NCBI RefSeq assembly: GCF_000145215.1
Contig: NC_014392.1
Span: 248,001-312,000 of the forward strand
DNA: 64,000 nucleotides
Source of the DNA: Caldicellulosiruptor obsidiansis OB47
Lineage (GTDB): Bacteria > Bacillota > Thermoanaerobacteria > Caldicellulosiruptorales > Caldicellulosiruptoraceae
Direction of reading: 5' to 3'
The notes below the pieces were generated by a model. The model saw only the letters and a program-made list of their open reading frames with translations, did no database searches and had not been told where the DNA came from. Both the position numbers and the translations under genes were made by a program. This document shows, in pieces, positions 26,755 to 35,076 of this stretch (positions within the stretch are counted from its first letter, which is position 1; each line of letters begins with the position of its first letter).

Positions 26755-26925
26755 TAGTCTTTTCTAAAAAATTCTTTATTTTTTATACTTTCAAGAATCT
26801 TCTGATTGTATATTTCAGAATAATAGCTAAAATCAAGATATTCTCTGAGCACACTTGCTTCAAACAAGCTTCTTTCTTCATGGTCCTTTAGAATTATTCC
26901 ATAACACATCCACACATGCTTTTTT
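26755..26925 (-). pseudogene. Short coding-like stretch upstream of nadE, unidentified
   Basis: On the minus strand an open stretch reads VWMCYGIILKDHEERSLFEA and then LREYLDFSYYSEIYNQKILE, ending KNKEFFRKD before a stop 24 bases ahead of nadE. Codon use looks protein-like, but there is no convincing start or ribosome site. It is either a relic of a larger gene or a very small gene of about 55 residues. No family was recognised. Confidence 0.35.
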
Positions 26926-26970
26926 CAAACTCTTTCATAAAATTATATCACAAAAAAGAAAAAAGCGCTT

Positions 26971-27066
26971 TTATTTTTGCTCTTCTTCTTTGAACTTCCT
27001 TGGAGAAAATCCTGTGTATTTTTTGAATATCATTGAAAAATATTTATAGCTATTTAAAAGGTAACA
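26971..27066 (-). pseudogene. AraC-family regulator relic (last ~30 codons)
   Basis: The minus strand reads YLLNSYKYFSMIFKKYTGFS then PRKFKEEEQK and a stop. This is the end of the second helix-turn-helix of AraC/XylS regulators (Y-FS-IFKK-TG-SP-(K/R)(F/Y)R). Nothing upstream of about 27066 continues the protein. AraC regulators often neighbour glycoside hydrolase genes, as with the mannosidase 130 bases away. The remaining bases of the 26732-27195 gap show nothing else. Confidence 0.7.
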
Positions 27067-27195
27067 AGAAGATTTTCTCCTTATTATATTTCTTAAAAAA
27101 TGAGATAAAGATTAAAAATAAAGAAAGAAAAACTTGCTGTGAGAAGTATTATAATAAATTCTAAGAGACTTTACAAACACAGGAGGGCAGAAACT

Positions 27196-29637
27196 GTGAG
27201 AATAAATCTTGACGGGAAATGGAAGTTCAGAGAAGTTGGTCAAAATGAGTATTACGAGGCAAGTGTGCCAGGGTGTGTCCAGCTTGATTTGATTAACCTT
27301 GGAAAGCTTCCGGATCCTTTTTATGCCACAAACGAGGTTTTATTTTACCAGCTGGAAGAGAAAGATTTTGAGTATGTAAAAGAGTTTGTTGTTGATAATA
27401 TCGATTTTCAGGTTAAAAAGCTTGTGTTCGAAGGAATTGATACAGTATCTGAGGTTTATTTAAATGACCATTATTTGGGCAAGACTGACAACATGTTTTT
27501 GAAATATGAATTTGATGTGAGCTTTGCGCTTAGAAAAGGGAAAAACATTTTAAAGGTGGTGCTTCTTTCACCAATAAAAGAGGCAGAAAGGCTCAAAAGC
27601 ATTTACCAGTCAAGCTACAGCTATCCGCAAAGAAGCTGGATAAGAAAAGCTCAATATTCGTATGGCTGGGATTGGGGCCCGAGGATTCTTCAAATAGGTA
27701 TCTGGAAGAGTGTGTATTTAGATCTAAACAACGGTCTTGAGATAACAGATGAGTTTATCAAAACAGAACACTTATCAGAAAATTTGGCAGTGGTCAAAGT
27801 TTTTGCAAAGATAAATTCATTTGAAAAGCCAAGAAGTGTTGAAATAGAAATCTCTGATGGGGGATATGTAAAAAAAGTTATACCAGATGTCTACAAGTCA
27901 AAAGAAGGGTATTTTATTGAAGAGAGGGTTGAAATAGAAAACCCAAAACTGTGGTTTCCAAATGACTATGGTGAACCAAATTTATATACTTTCAAAATTG
28001 TGGCTCAAACATCAAATGAAGAGGCAACAAAAATAGTAACAACTGGTCTTAGGACTGTTAGGATAATAAAAGAAAAGGATAGATATGGAGAGAGCTTTAT
28101 ATTTGAAATAAACGGCATTAAAGTGTTTGCAAAGGGTGCAAACTGGATACCTGCAGACTCAATTCTTCCAAGACTCACAGAGGATGATTACAAACAGCTC
28201 ATAAGGATGGCAAAAGATGCAAACATGAACATGCTCAGAGTCTGGGGCGGCGGAATCTATGAGTATGACTGGTTCTATAGCGAGTGTGACAAAAACGGTA
28301 TAATGGTGTGGCAGGATTTCATGTTTGCATGTGCCATCTATCCTGATGAGTTTGACTTTTTTGTTGAGAATTTCAAAAAAGAGGCAGAATATCAGATAAA
28401 ACGCCTAAGGAACCACCCATGTATAGTGCTTTGGTGTGGAAATAACGAAAACAACTGGGGCTTTGTGGACTGGTGGCACATCGGCGACCCAGAATTTTTG
28501 GGAAATAGGATATACAAAAAGGTGCTTCCTGAAATTTTAGCAAAACTTGATCCAACAAGACCATATCACATCTCAAGCCCGTATGGTGGGGAGCACCCAA
28601 ATAGCAGCACTGCTGGTGACAAGCATACATGGGATATCTGGGCTGGCTGGAAAGACTATATTTACTACAAGCACGACGATGCGAGGTTTGTGAGCGAGTT
28701 TGGATTTCAGGCAGCTGCACACCTTGACACAATGAAAAGATATATTCCTCTTAAAGACCAGACAATCTTTTCAAGGACTTTGAGAATGCACGAAAAACAA
28801 GAAGAAGGCTTGGAACGGTTAATAAGGTATATGGCAGGTTCAGTTGGTCTTCCAAAAGATTTTGATTCTTTTGTGTATTTGTCACAGTTTATTCAAAAAG
28901 AGGCTATAAAGCTTGCAGTTGAGCACTACAGGAAAAATAAATTTAAAACAGCAGGAGCTCTTTACTGGCAGCTAAATGACTGCTGGCCAGTCATCTCATG
29001 GTCGTCAATTGACTATCTAAAAAGAAGAAAAGCGCTTTACTATGAGTCAAAAAGGATATTTACAAAGTTCTTGCCAGTGGTTGAATATGAGAATGGAAAA
29101 CTACAGGTTTATGTTGTTAGTGATGAACTTGTGCCAAAACAGGGTCAGCTCAATATTGCTATCTGGAACTTTGATGGACAAAAGTTATATGAGAAAAACC
29201 TTGCTATAGAAATTCCTGAAAATGGTGTGGTTGAAGCATTTTCTGAAGAAGTAGAAAACTTAAATATTTTAAAAGGAAGGTTTACTTATATTCCAAAGCA
29301 GTTTGAAGCAACTGTTGTAGGGAAAAAAGTTGATGAAAGCCTTTTGGAGAGTATAGTTTTTGTAAGCCTTTTTGTTGATGGAGTTGAATATGAAAACTAC
29401 TTTGTATTTGAAAAACCAGTAAACCTTGAACTAAAACCGTGTCAGTTTGAGTACGAGATAAAAGATGACTATATTATAATAAAACCCAAAACTCCTACAA
29501 TTTGCCTTATAGTTGAAGCTGATAAGGATATTGAAGAGAATTTTATCTTTGCAAGACCTGATAAGGAGTACAAAATTCGCTTAAATGGTGCTCAGGTAGG
29601 CAGGGTTTATGATTTGATTGAAATGGTGATAAGGTAG
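27196..29637 (+). CDS. Beta-mannosidase, glycoside hydrolase family 2
   Basis: GTG 27196, eight bases after GGAGGG, gives 813 residues; earlier in-frame codons lack homology. The N-terminal sugar-binding domain (LDGKWKFREVGQNEYYEASV, PGCVQLDLI) is the beta-mannosidase form. The barrel shows GANWIPADSILPRL, the acid/base glutamate in CGNNENNWGF (about 417) and the nucleophile in VSEFGFQAA (about 500), then WQLNDCWPVISW. There is no signal peptide, so it acts on imported mannooligosaccharides in the cytoplasm, releasing terminal beta-mannose from mannan or glucomannan fragments. It stands alone, closed by a strong terminator. Confidence 0.93.
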   Translation: MRINLDGKWKFREVGQNEYYEASVPGCVQLDLINLGKLPDPFYATNEVLFYQLEEKDFEYVKEFVVDNIDFQVKKLVFEGIDTVSEVYLNDHYLGKTDNMFLKYEFDVSFALRKGKNILKVVLLSPIKEAERLKSIYQSSYSYPQRSWIRKAQYSYGWDWGPRILQIGIWKSVYLDLNNGLEITDEFIKTEHLSENLAVVKVFAKINSFEKPRSVEIEISDGGYVKKVIPDVYKSKEGYFIEERVEIENPKLWFPNDYGEPNLYTFKIVAQTSNEEATKIVTTGLRTVRIIKEKDRYGESFIFEINGIKVFAKGANWIPADSILPRLTEDDYKQLIRMAKDANMNMLRVWGGGIYEYDWFYSECDKNGIMVWQDFMFACAIYPDEFDFFVENFKKEAEYQIKRLRNHPCIVLWCGNNENNWGFVDWWHIGDPEFLGNRIYKKVLPEILAKLDPTRPYHISSPYGGEHPNSSTAGDKHTWDIWAGWKDYIYYKHDDARFVSEFGFQAAAHLDTMKRYIPLKDQTIFSRTLRMHEKQEEGLERLIRYMAGSVGLPKDFDSFVYLSQFIQKEAIKLAVEHYRKNKFKTAGALYWQLNDCWPVISWSSIDYLKRRKALYYESKRIFTKFLPVVEYENGKLQVYVVSDELVPKQGQLNIAIWNFDGQKLYEKNLAIEIPENGVVEAFSEEVENLNILKGRFTYIPKQFEATVVGKKVDESLLESIVFVSLFVDGVEYENYFVFEKPVNLELKPCQFEYEIKDDYIIIKPKTPTICLIVEADKDIEENFIFARPDKEYKIRLNGAQVGRVYDLIEMVIR

Positions 29638-29667
29638 ACTTAATTACTCCTACACAGAATACTCTTG

Positions 29668-29746
29668 TAACCCTCTCTGGCATATGACATGTTTTAAATT
29701 TGTGCAATGAGAATAATTCAATGCCAGAGAGGGTTTTGTTTTTAAT
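29668..29746 (+). terminator. Terminator after beta-mannosidase
   Basis: CCCTCTCTGGCAT (from 29670) and ATGCCAGAGAGGG (to about 29734) form a 13-bp stem with a long A/T-rich loop, followed by TTTTGTTTTT. Confidence 0.85.
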
Positions 29747-29871
29747 GAAGAAAGAAGGGAAAAATAAAAATTGGTAAAATTGTTGAATGCAAAGCCGAGT
29801 AATATTTTGATATAATAAAACTGTTGCAAATGTTTGCACAACAATTTGAATAAGAAGAAAGAGGGATTATA

Positions 29872-31707
29872 TTGAAGAAAGCACATGTTATAGAAGCCAT
29901 AATTGGGAATACAAAGGTTTTAGGGCAGCTTGATTCAAATGGTATATTGCAAAGGTTTTATTGGCCTGCAGTAGATTATTATCAGCAGCTAAAACTCTTT
30001 TTGGCAGCCATTTTTCTTGATGGGCTTGTGTTTTTCGAAAATGAAAGTTTCAAAATAAAAAGTGGATTTGTGGATGACTTTGCGTATTTTTTTGAGTATA
30101 AAATTGCAGACAAAACAATTTTTCAGCTTGACTTTGTTGACTTTGAAACAGACAGCTTGGTTCGTCTTTGGGAGACTGACTTTGAAGATTTTTATGTTTT
30201 TTTAGAACCTATGATAAATTCCTCAAGTCTTTTTAATGCTGCAAAGGTTGATAAGGAAAATGAAATAATCTATGCGTATTTTAAAGGCATATATATAGGA
30301 CTTGCATTTGAAGACAAAGTAAAAAGCTTTACAGTAAAACACGGAATTGATGATGCAAACGATAATCAATTAGAAGGATGGCTTGAAGCAACAAACCCGC
30401 AAATTGCTGTAAAACTTAAAAACACAGGGAGGATTGTATGTTTTCTTACTTTTGGAAACTCAAAAGATGAAGTCTATCAAAAACTTTCTTATTTAAAACA
30501 AAAGGGGTATGACCAAATTTTTAGGCAAAACAAAACCTTCTGGGAAAAAAAATTCTCAAAAGTAAAGCTCATTTGCACACAAGACCCAAAAGATATGCAG
30601 CTTCAGAAAAGAAGTGCATATTTATTTTATGTACTGCAGAACTCCAAAACAGGTGGAATACTGGCTGCATCTGAGGTTGACGAGAAGTTTTTCCACTGTG
30701 GCGGTTATGGTTTTGTGTGGGGAAGAGATGCTGCGTTTATAACAAATGCAATGGATGCAATGGGACTTTCAGCTGAGGTTGAAAAGTTTTTTGGGTTTAA
30801 ATTTTCTTGTCAGGAAAAAGAAGGATTCTGGGACCAGAGGTATTATACAGATGGAACTTTGGCACCAAGCTGGGGAATTCAAATTGATGAAACAGCATCT
30901 GTTGTGTGGGGGTTTTTGAACCACTGCGAAAAACAAAATTCCTTGCATTTGATTGAAGAGTATAGGGGACAGCTCAAAAAAGCACTGCTGTTTTTGACAG
31001 CTGCAGTAGACAGCGAAAAAGGGGTTATCTTTAGAAGTTTTGATCTGTGGGAAGAAAGAGAAGGAATTCATCTTTACTCAAATGCAAGCATATATGCAGC
31101 GCTGAAAAGAGCCAAAAAATATTTTCCTGAGCTTGAAAGTGAAATTGAAAAGAAGCTAAAGGCAATAAAAAATCAGATGGCAACAAGATTTTACAGTCCT
31201 AAACTTTCACGGTATGTAAGGTCAACAGATGTTAGAATTTCACATGAGGAATTTTTAAAACTTCCTGAAGAGAACAGGTACGCAGAAAAGGACGAAAAAT
31301 ATGAGATAACCTATTATTTCAAAAAACAAGATGAGATTGTTGACATTTCAATGCTGGGGGTTTACTATCCGTTTGAAATGATAGATGCGGAGGATAAAGC
31401 CTTTAAAGCTACCATTTTGGCTATTGAAAGGGAGTGTCAAAACAAGATTGTGGGTGGCTACAAAAGATATTCCGATGATAAATACATTGGTGGGAATCCA
31501 TGGATACTGACAACACTCTGGCTTGCGATATACTATAAAAAAACAGGACAGGTAAATGAGGCAGAAAAACTTTTTGAGTGGGCAAAAGAACATAGCCTTT
31601 CAAATGGACTTTTTCCAGAACAGGTTGACAGACTTACTGGCAAGCCCGCATGGGTTGTACCTCTTGCATGGTCTCATGCAATGTATGTGTTGTATCTTTA
31701 TGAATAA
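29872..31707 (+). CDS. Glycoside hydrolase family 15-type enzyme (glucoamylase/glucodextranase-like)
   Basis: The 611-residue protein begins at TTG 29872 behind AAGAGGGATT. The first ~230 residues form the beta-sandwich N-terminal domain of prokaryotic GH15 enzymes. The (alpha/alpha)6 barrel follows, with GYGFVWGRDAAFITNAMDAM, the general acid region FDLWEEREGIHLYSNASIY and the general base region GLFPEQVDRLTGKPAWVVPL. No export signal is visible, so it probably trims glucose (or isomaltosyl/trehalose-type substrates) inside the cell. It is monocistronic with a terminator immediately after. Confidence 0.85.
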   Translation: MKKAHVIEAIIGNTKVLGQLDSNGILQRFYWPAVDYYQQLKLFLAAIFLDGLVFFENESFKIKSGFVDDFAYFFEYKIADKTIFQLDFVDFETDSLVRLWETDFEDFYVFLEPMINSSSLFNAAKVDKENEIIYAYFKGIYIGLAFEDKVKSFTVKHGIDDANDNQLEGWLEATNPQIAVKLKNTGRIVCFLTFGNSKDEVYQKLSYLKQKGYDQIFRQNKTFWEKKFSKVKLICTQDPKDMQLQKRSAYLFYVLQNSKTGGILAASEVDEKFFHCGGYGFVWGRDAAFITNAMDAMGLSAEVEKFFGFKFSCQEKEGFWDQRYYTDGTLAPSWGIQIDETASVVWGFLNHCEKQNSLHLIEEYRGQLKKALLFLTAAVDSEKGVIFRSFDLWEEREGIHLYSNASIYAALKRAKKYFPELESEIEKKLKAIKNQMATRFYSPKLSRYVRSTDVRISHEEFLKLPEENRYAEKDEKYEITYYFKKQDEIVDISMLGVYYPFEMIDAEDKAFKATILAIERECQNKIVGGYKRYSDDKYIGGNPWILTTLWLAIYYKKTGQVNEAEKLFEWAKEHSLSNGLFPEQVDRLTGKPAWVVPLAWSHAMYVLYLYE

Positions 31708-31717
31708 ATTAGTGATA

Positions 31718-31768
31718 AAAATAAAGACCAGCTTGTTTGTTTTAAACACAGCTGGTCTTTTAGTTTTA
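31718..31768 (+). terminator. Terminator after GH15 gene
   Basis: AAAGACCAGCTTG and CAGCTGGTCTTT form the stem (31721-31760), followed by TAGTTTTATC. Confidence 0.8.
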
Positions 31769-31789
31769 TCAAAAATTTAGCAAGAAGAC

Positions 31790-31812
31790 TCCCACCTCTT
31801 TAAGGTGGGAGA
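31790..31812 (+). repeat. Left-end hairpin of the IS200/IS605 element
   Basis: CTCCCACC and GGTGGGAG form a perfect 8-bp stem around TCTTTAA; it is the presumed recognition structure for TnpA and shares stem and loop with the right-end hairpin. Confidence 0.85.
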
Positions 31813-31855
31813 TGAATTGCTAAAAGTATGATACAATATTTTTGGGTGATTTCAG

Positions 31856-33073
31856 ATGTACAAAACACAGAAAAATCATATAAGATGTGACAAACAAACA
31901 TACAAACTTCTGCGTATGTTATGTCACTTTTCTAAAAACTTGTACAACTATGCTTTGTATCATATAAGGCAACACTATTTTAAAACTCAGGAATATCTGC
32001 CATATGAAAGCATATATCATCTTGTGAAGGAAAACGAAAATTACAGACTTTTGCCTTCTCAGGTTGCCCAGCAAACTCTTATTTCTGTGGACGAAGCTTT
32101 TAAATCTTTTTTAAGTCTTTTGAAAGCTAAAAAAGAAGGGAGAATAGATAAAAAAATTTCAATACCGACATACCTGCCAAAGGAAGGGATGTACCAGATT
32201 GTTTTTCCTAAAGACCAGTTCAAGGTAGAAGGGAATAAACTGAGACTCAGTCTTGGCAGAAATTTCTACAAGGAATTTGGAGTAAGGTATTTGTATTTTG
32301 ACCTGCCACAAAACATTAGAGGCAAAAAGATAAAAGAAGTCAGGATAGTGCCAAGGTTTCATGGCAAATGGTTTGAGATTGAGTATGTGTATGAAGAAGA
32401 AGAACAGAATTATAATCTTGATAAAAGCAGGTACTTATCAATAGATTTAGGTCTTGACAATTTTGCAGCAGTAGTTGATACCATCGGGACTGCCTTTTTA
32501 ATAGAAGGCAGGTATATAAAATCAGTCAACCGATGGTATAACAAACAAAAGGCAAGACTCCAGTCGATATATAGCAAGCAAAATATTAAATACGGCAAAA
32601 AACTTGCTCGGATTTGTCTTAGAAGACAGCATATAATTGACAACTTTTTGAATCAAGCTGTCAATTATATAATCAAGCATTGTCTGAACAATCAAATAGG
32701 TACAGTAGTTATTGGGGAAATGAAAGATATAAAGCAGAAAATAAATCTTGGGGCTGTAAACAATCAAAACTTTGTGAACATACCATATGAAAGGTTCAAG
32801 AGAAAGTTAGAAGCAAAGTGTGAATATTATGGTTTAGAGTATGTAGAAGTGGAAGAGAGTTACACTTCGCAGAGATGTAACAGGTGTGGGACAGTCAAGA
32901 AAAGTAACAGGAAGCAGAGAGGGCTATACGTGTGCAAAGATTGTGGGTATGTAGTAAATGCAGATATAAATGGAGCGCTAAATATACTTGCGAAGGTAGC
33001 TGGCGAGTCTGCAAAGAAGCAGATAGTCAGTAGTGGGTGTGTGAACCACCCTGTGAGAATAAGGGTAGCTTAG
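31856..33073 (+). CDS. tnpB: TnpB RNA-guided endonuclease
   Basis: The 405-residue TnpB appears intact. It has an N-terminal helix-turn-helix-like region (YKLLRMLCHFSKNLYNYALY) and the RuvC domain with Asp in YLSIDLGLDNFAAV (about 196) and Glu in VVIGEMKDIKQ (about 287). A zinc ribbon CNRCGTVKKSNRKQRGLYVC (341-360) continues with KDCG, and the third acidic residue lies in NADINGALNI (about 368). TnpB proteins cut DNA at sites matching an omega-RNA guide and help retain the IS. The C-terminal tail (GESAKKQIVSSGCVNHPVRI) overlaps the expected guide-RNA scaffold. Confidence 0.93.
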   Translation: MYKTQKNHIRCDKQTYKLLRMLCHFSKNLYNYALYHIRQHYFKTQEYLPYESIYHLVKENENYRLLPSQVAQQTLISVDEAFKSFLSLLKAKKEGRIDKKISIPTYLPKEGMYQIVFPKDQFKVEGNKLRLSLGRNFYKEFGVRYLYFDLPQNIRGKKIKEVRIVPRFHGKWFEIEYVYEEEEQNYNLDKSRYLSIDLGLDNFAAVVDTIGTAFLIEGRYIKSVNRWYNKQKARLQSIYSKQNIKYGKKLARICLRRQHIIDNFLNQAVNYIIKHCLNNQIGTVVIGEMKDIKQKINLGAVNNQNFVNIPYERFKRKLEAKCEYYGLEYVEVEESYTSQRCNRCGTVKKSNRKQRGLYVCKDCGYVVNADINGALNILAKVAGESAKKQIVSSGCVNHPVRIRVA

Positions 33074-33127
33074 CTGCTACCAAACTTCTCACGAAGCCTC
33101 CACCTCTTTAGGTGGATGGTAGTTCAC
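32990..33127 (+). ncRNA. Probable omega-RNA scaffold of TnpB
   Basis: In IS605-type elements the guide RNA spans the tnpB 3' end and the right-end hairpin, with the guide taken from flanking DNA. Here that places the scaffold at about 32990-33127 and the guide in the following ~16-20 bases, which read the 3' end of the neighbouring minus-strand gene. Location is by analogy; the exact ends are not visible. Confidence 0.5.
33099..33117 (+). repeat. Right-end hairpin of the IS200/IS605 element
   Basis: TCCACC and GGTGGA pair around TCTTTA, almost the same stem and loop as the left-end hairpin. Confidence 0.8.
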
Positions 33128-33129
33128 TA

Positions 33130-33729
33130 TTACACAGGATTATAAGGTAAATATTTCTCCAATCTCATTTTTGAAGGTTGATATCTAAAGGTTGTTTTTC
33201 CAATCATTTCGCCATCAATAAATTTTATTTCAACGTCGTATGTTGCTTCCTCTAGTTGAGAAAAGTCAAGAATGATATGTTCTGCATATTTTATTAAGTA
33301 ATTATTGTTTTCTTCTCCTGGTGGAATATTAGCTAAGGAGAAATAACATTTTTCAGAATCCTTTTTTATCTCGATAATAATAGGGCATGTATCAACAGGG
33401 TTAATTAGTTCAATATATACTACAAACTTTTTATCATTGCCAAAAAGAACATAAGTTTCATGCAATAATTTTAAAAATCCATCTTCAGTTTTGAAGGTTT
33501 CCAAACCAATTTTTACTTTTTCTATTTTCAACTCTTCTTTTAATCTTTTTAGTTTTTTAGTAGTTGTAGAAAATATTAATTGTTCATTACACACAATAAT
33601 AAAAGGTTCATTTTCTTTTAAGAAAGTTGAAATATTGATGAAATCGCTGTTTCTCTTGCATTCAATGACATTGTTTCCTGTTATGATTTTTATTTCTTGA
33701 AATGTGTCTAAAGGAAGATAAAGATTCAT
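33130..33729 (-). CDS. Unknown 199-residue protein, last gene of the duplicated-cassette run
   Basis: ATG 33729 behind GAGGTAA is preferred. The protein is soluble-looking, with alternating beta strands and acidic residues (LYLPLDTFQEIKIITGNN, FVVYIELINPVDTCPIIIEI, TYDVEIKFIDGEMIGKTTF). The second half resembles a beta-sandwich of the kind found in envelope or immunity-type accessory proteins, but no family was recognised. It follows the second membrane-protein gene by 69 bases on the same strand. The IS605-type element inserted directly beside its stop codon without damaging it. Confidence 0.55.
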   Translation of the reverse strand: MNLYLPLDTFQEIKIITGNNVIECKRNSDFINISTFLKENEPFIIVCNEQLIFSTTTKKLKRLKEELKIEKVKIGLETFKTEDGFLKLLHETYVLFGNDKKFVVYIELINPVDTCPIIIEIKKDSEKCYFSLANIPPGEENNNYLIKYAEHIILDFSQLEEATYDVEIKFIDGEMIGKTTFRYQPSKMRLEKYLPYNPV

Positions 33730-33798
33730 TAGCATTTACCTCGCACTTTATAATTATTTCAAAAGTCAATATAGTCACCAAGCGTTTTTTGTACTGAT

Positions 33799-34350
33799 TT
33801 ATTTCAATACCATATTTAGTATTTCAAAAAAAACGATACCAGCGACACATATTGCAATATACAAACCAATACCTTCTAAAGATGGAATGAATATTACAAA
33901 GAATATTATTGCCGCAAGTATAAAGAAAACCACTATTTTGCCAAAATTCTTATATTTACAAAATTTAACTTTTTCTAAATGAAAAAAGCGAATAGTAAAA
34001 AATGAAAACAAAAATTCAAATATTATTAGCATTACAAGAAGTTTTAGTGAAGATATTATTCTAAGCAGAAGTAGACCAATATTAAACACACAAGAAAAAG
34101 TGATAAAAAATACCACAGGTTTTATTAAAATTTTCTTTGAGTAACCATTTGGATTCTGTTCTGCTGACAAATCTAATATACTATCGACTACTATTCCAAC
34201 CACAATAAAAAGTTGTGCAATTCTATTTTCAATATTACCTTTCGAAATTGATGAGTTTCTATTCAGATAGAATAAAATCAATACTAAAAGTGAAAAAATA
34301 ATTCCGCTGAGTGCCCAATTCAAAAAATGATATTTAGTTTTATTTGCCAT
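33799..34350 (-). CDS. Six-helix membrane protein, cassette copy 2
   Basis: From ATG 34350 the protein has 183 residues and about six hydrophobic segments (ALSGIIFSLLVLILFYL, LFIVVGIVVDSILDL, PVVFFITFSCVFNIGLLLL and others). It is clearly paralogous to the protein at 34528-35076: both start MxNK, share NRIxQLxIVVGIVV near residue 45, a central IGLLxL and a final helix ending EILNMVLK or EVLNFTLR. The start codon lies inside the end of the relic small gene (GAATATGGCAAATAA), the same coupling as in copy 1. No known family was recognised. Confidence 0.7.
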   Translation of the reverse strand: MANKTKYHFLNWALSGIIFSLLVLILFYLNRNSSISKGNIENRIAQLFIVVGIVVDSILDLSAEQNPNGYSKKILIKPVVFFITFSCVFNIGLLLLRIISSLKLLVMLIIFEFLFSFFTIRFFHLEKVKFCKYKNFGKIVVFFILAAIIFFVIFIPSLEGIGLYIAICVAGIVFFEILNMVLK

Positions 34351-34518
34351 ATTCATTCCAACCTCGGACAAATCCTTTTACAAAAGATATACCAGTTGTA
34401 AAATATTCTCCATATTCAAATGTTTTAATTATCTCTTTTACAAAAGCACTTGCAGCACTGGACAAACTATCTTGTTCTACTCCTCTTAAACATATATCTA
34501 TTTTTCATTACATTAAAA
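34339..34518 (-). pseudogene. Frameshifted, 5'-truncated copy of the small Gly-rich gene
   Basis: The minus strand reads VMKNRYM in one frame and then, after one extra base, LRGVEQDSLSSAASAFVKEI and ISFVKGFVRGWNEYGK followed by TAA. This aligns with the end of the 35066-35428 product (VMKNGYTLRGIGQAGMSGAV and SFGEGFVRGWREYGK). The first ~70 codons are missing and the join is directly after the stop of the preceding membrane-protein gene. A dead second copy from tandem duplication. Confidence 0.8.
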
Positions 34519-34527
34519 TAAAAAAAT

Positions 34528-35076
34528 TTATCTCAATGTAAAATTTAATACCTCAAAAAGTATTGTAACAAAAACAAAAATTAATAAATATCTATACATA
34601 CCTTCTATTTCAGGGAATATTATTCCCAAGAAAATTCCTAACAAAAGAGCAGATAATATAATAATTTTTGCATAATTTTTGTAATTCTTAAATTTAAGAA
34701 TATATAAGTAATTAGAACGCAGAACAGAATATGTGAAAAAAATTTCAAGCAAGATAAAAGCTCCCAAGTCTTTTATGCTTGGTATTATTTTTAAAACTAA
34801 AAGACCAATGTTTAGAGGTAGAAAAAAGAAAACTAAAAATAACAGAAAGTTATTTAATAAAATTCTAAGATGGACTTTGTTAGAATTTTCAATACATTTA
34901 GCATCAATTATTGCACCAACTACTATTCCAACTACAATCAACAATTGAATAATTCTGTTTAAAGGATTTTCTTTAAAGTAAGAAGAGTCTTTTAAGTAGT
35001 AAACAGCATAAACGAGCAGTATAGAAGTAATGCATCCAGCTACGATCCAACTAAAATAACTTTTTTTATTTTCCAT
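34528..35076 (-). CDS. Six-helix membrane protein, cassette copy 1
   Basis: ATG 35076 overlaps the stop of the upstream small gene (GAGTATGGAAAATAA), giving 182 residues with about six hydrophobic segments: FSWIVAGCITSILLVYAVYY, IIQLLIVVGIVVGAIID, NNFLLFLVFFFLPLNIGLLV, then three more. The loops are short and basic. It is the paralogue of 33799-34350. The tight overlap with the small protein gene implies that the two products act together; an immunity-type or transport role is a guess. No family recognised. Confidence 0.75.
   Translation of the reverse strand: MENKKSYFSWIVAGCITSILLVYAVYYLKDSSYFKENPLNRIIQLLIVVGIVVGAIIDAKCIENSNKVHLRILLNNFLLFLVFFFLPLNIGLLVLKIIPSIKDLGAFILLEIFFTYSVLRSNYLYILKFKNYKNYAKIIILSALLLGIFLGIIFPEIEGMYRYLLIFVFVTILFEVLNFTLR

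Larger units (their letters stand above)
31788..33122 (+). mobile_element. IS200/IS605-family element carrying only tnpB
   Basis: The element is bordered by the short hairpins used by single-strand Y1 transposases: left CTCCCACC-TCTTTAA-GGTGGGAG (31790-31812) and right TCCACC-TCTTTA-GGTGGA (about 33099-33117). Only tnpB lies between, with no tnpA, so it depends on a TnpA elsewhere. The right end abuts the stop codon of the minus-strand gene 33130-33729. Confidence 0.85.

Noticed and set aside
31856..33073. Compact Cas12-type effector of a CRISPR locus
   Set aside because: Length, CxxC zinc ribbon position and flanking IS200/IS605 hairpins identify TnpB; there is no CRISPR array or cas gene nearby.
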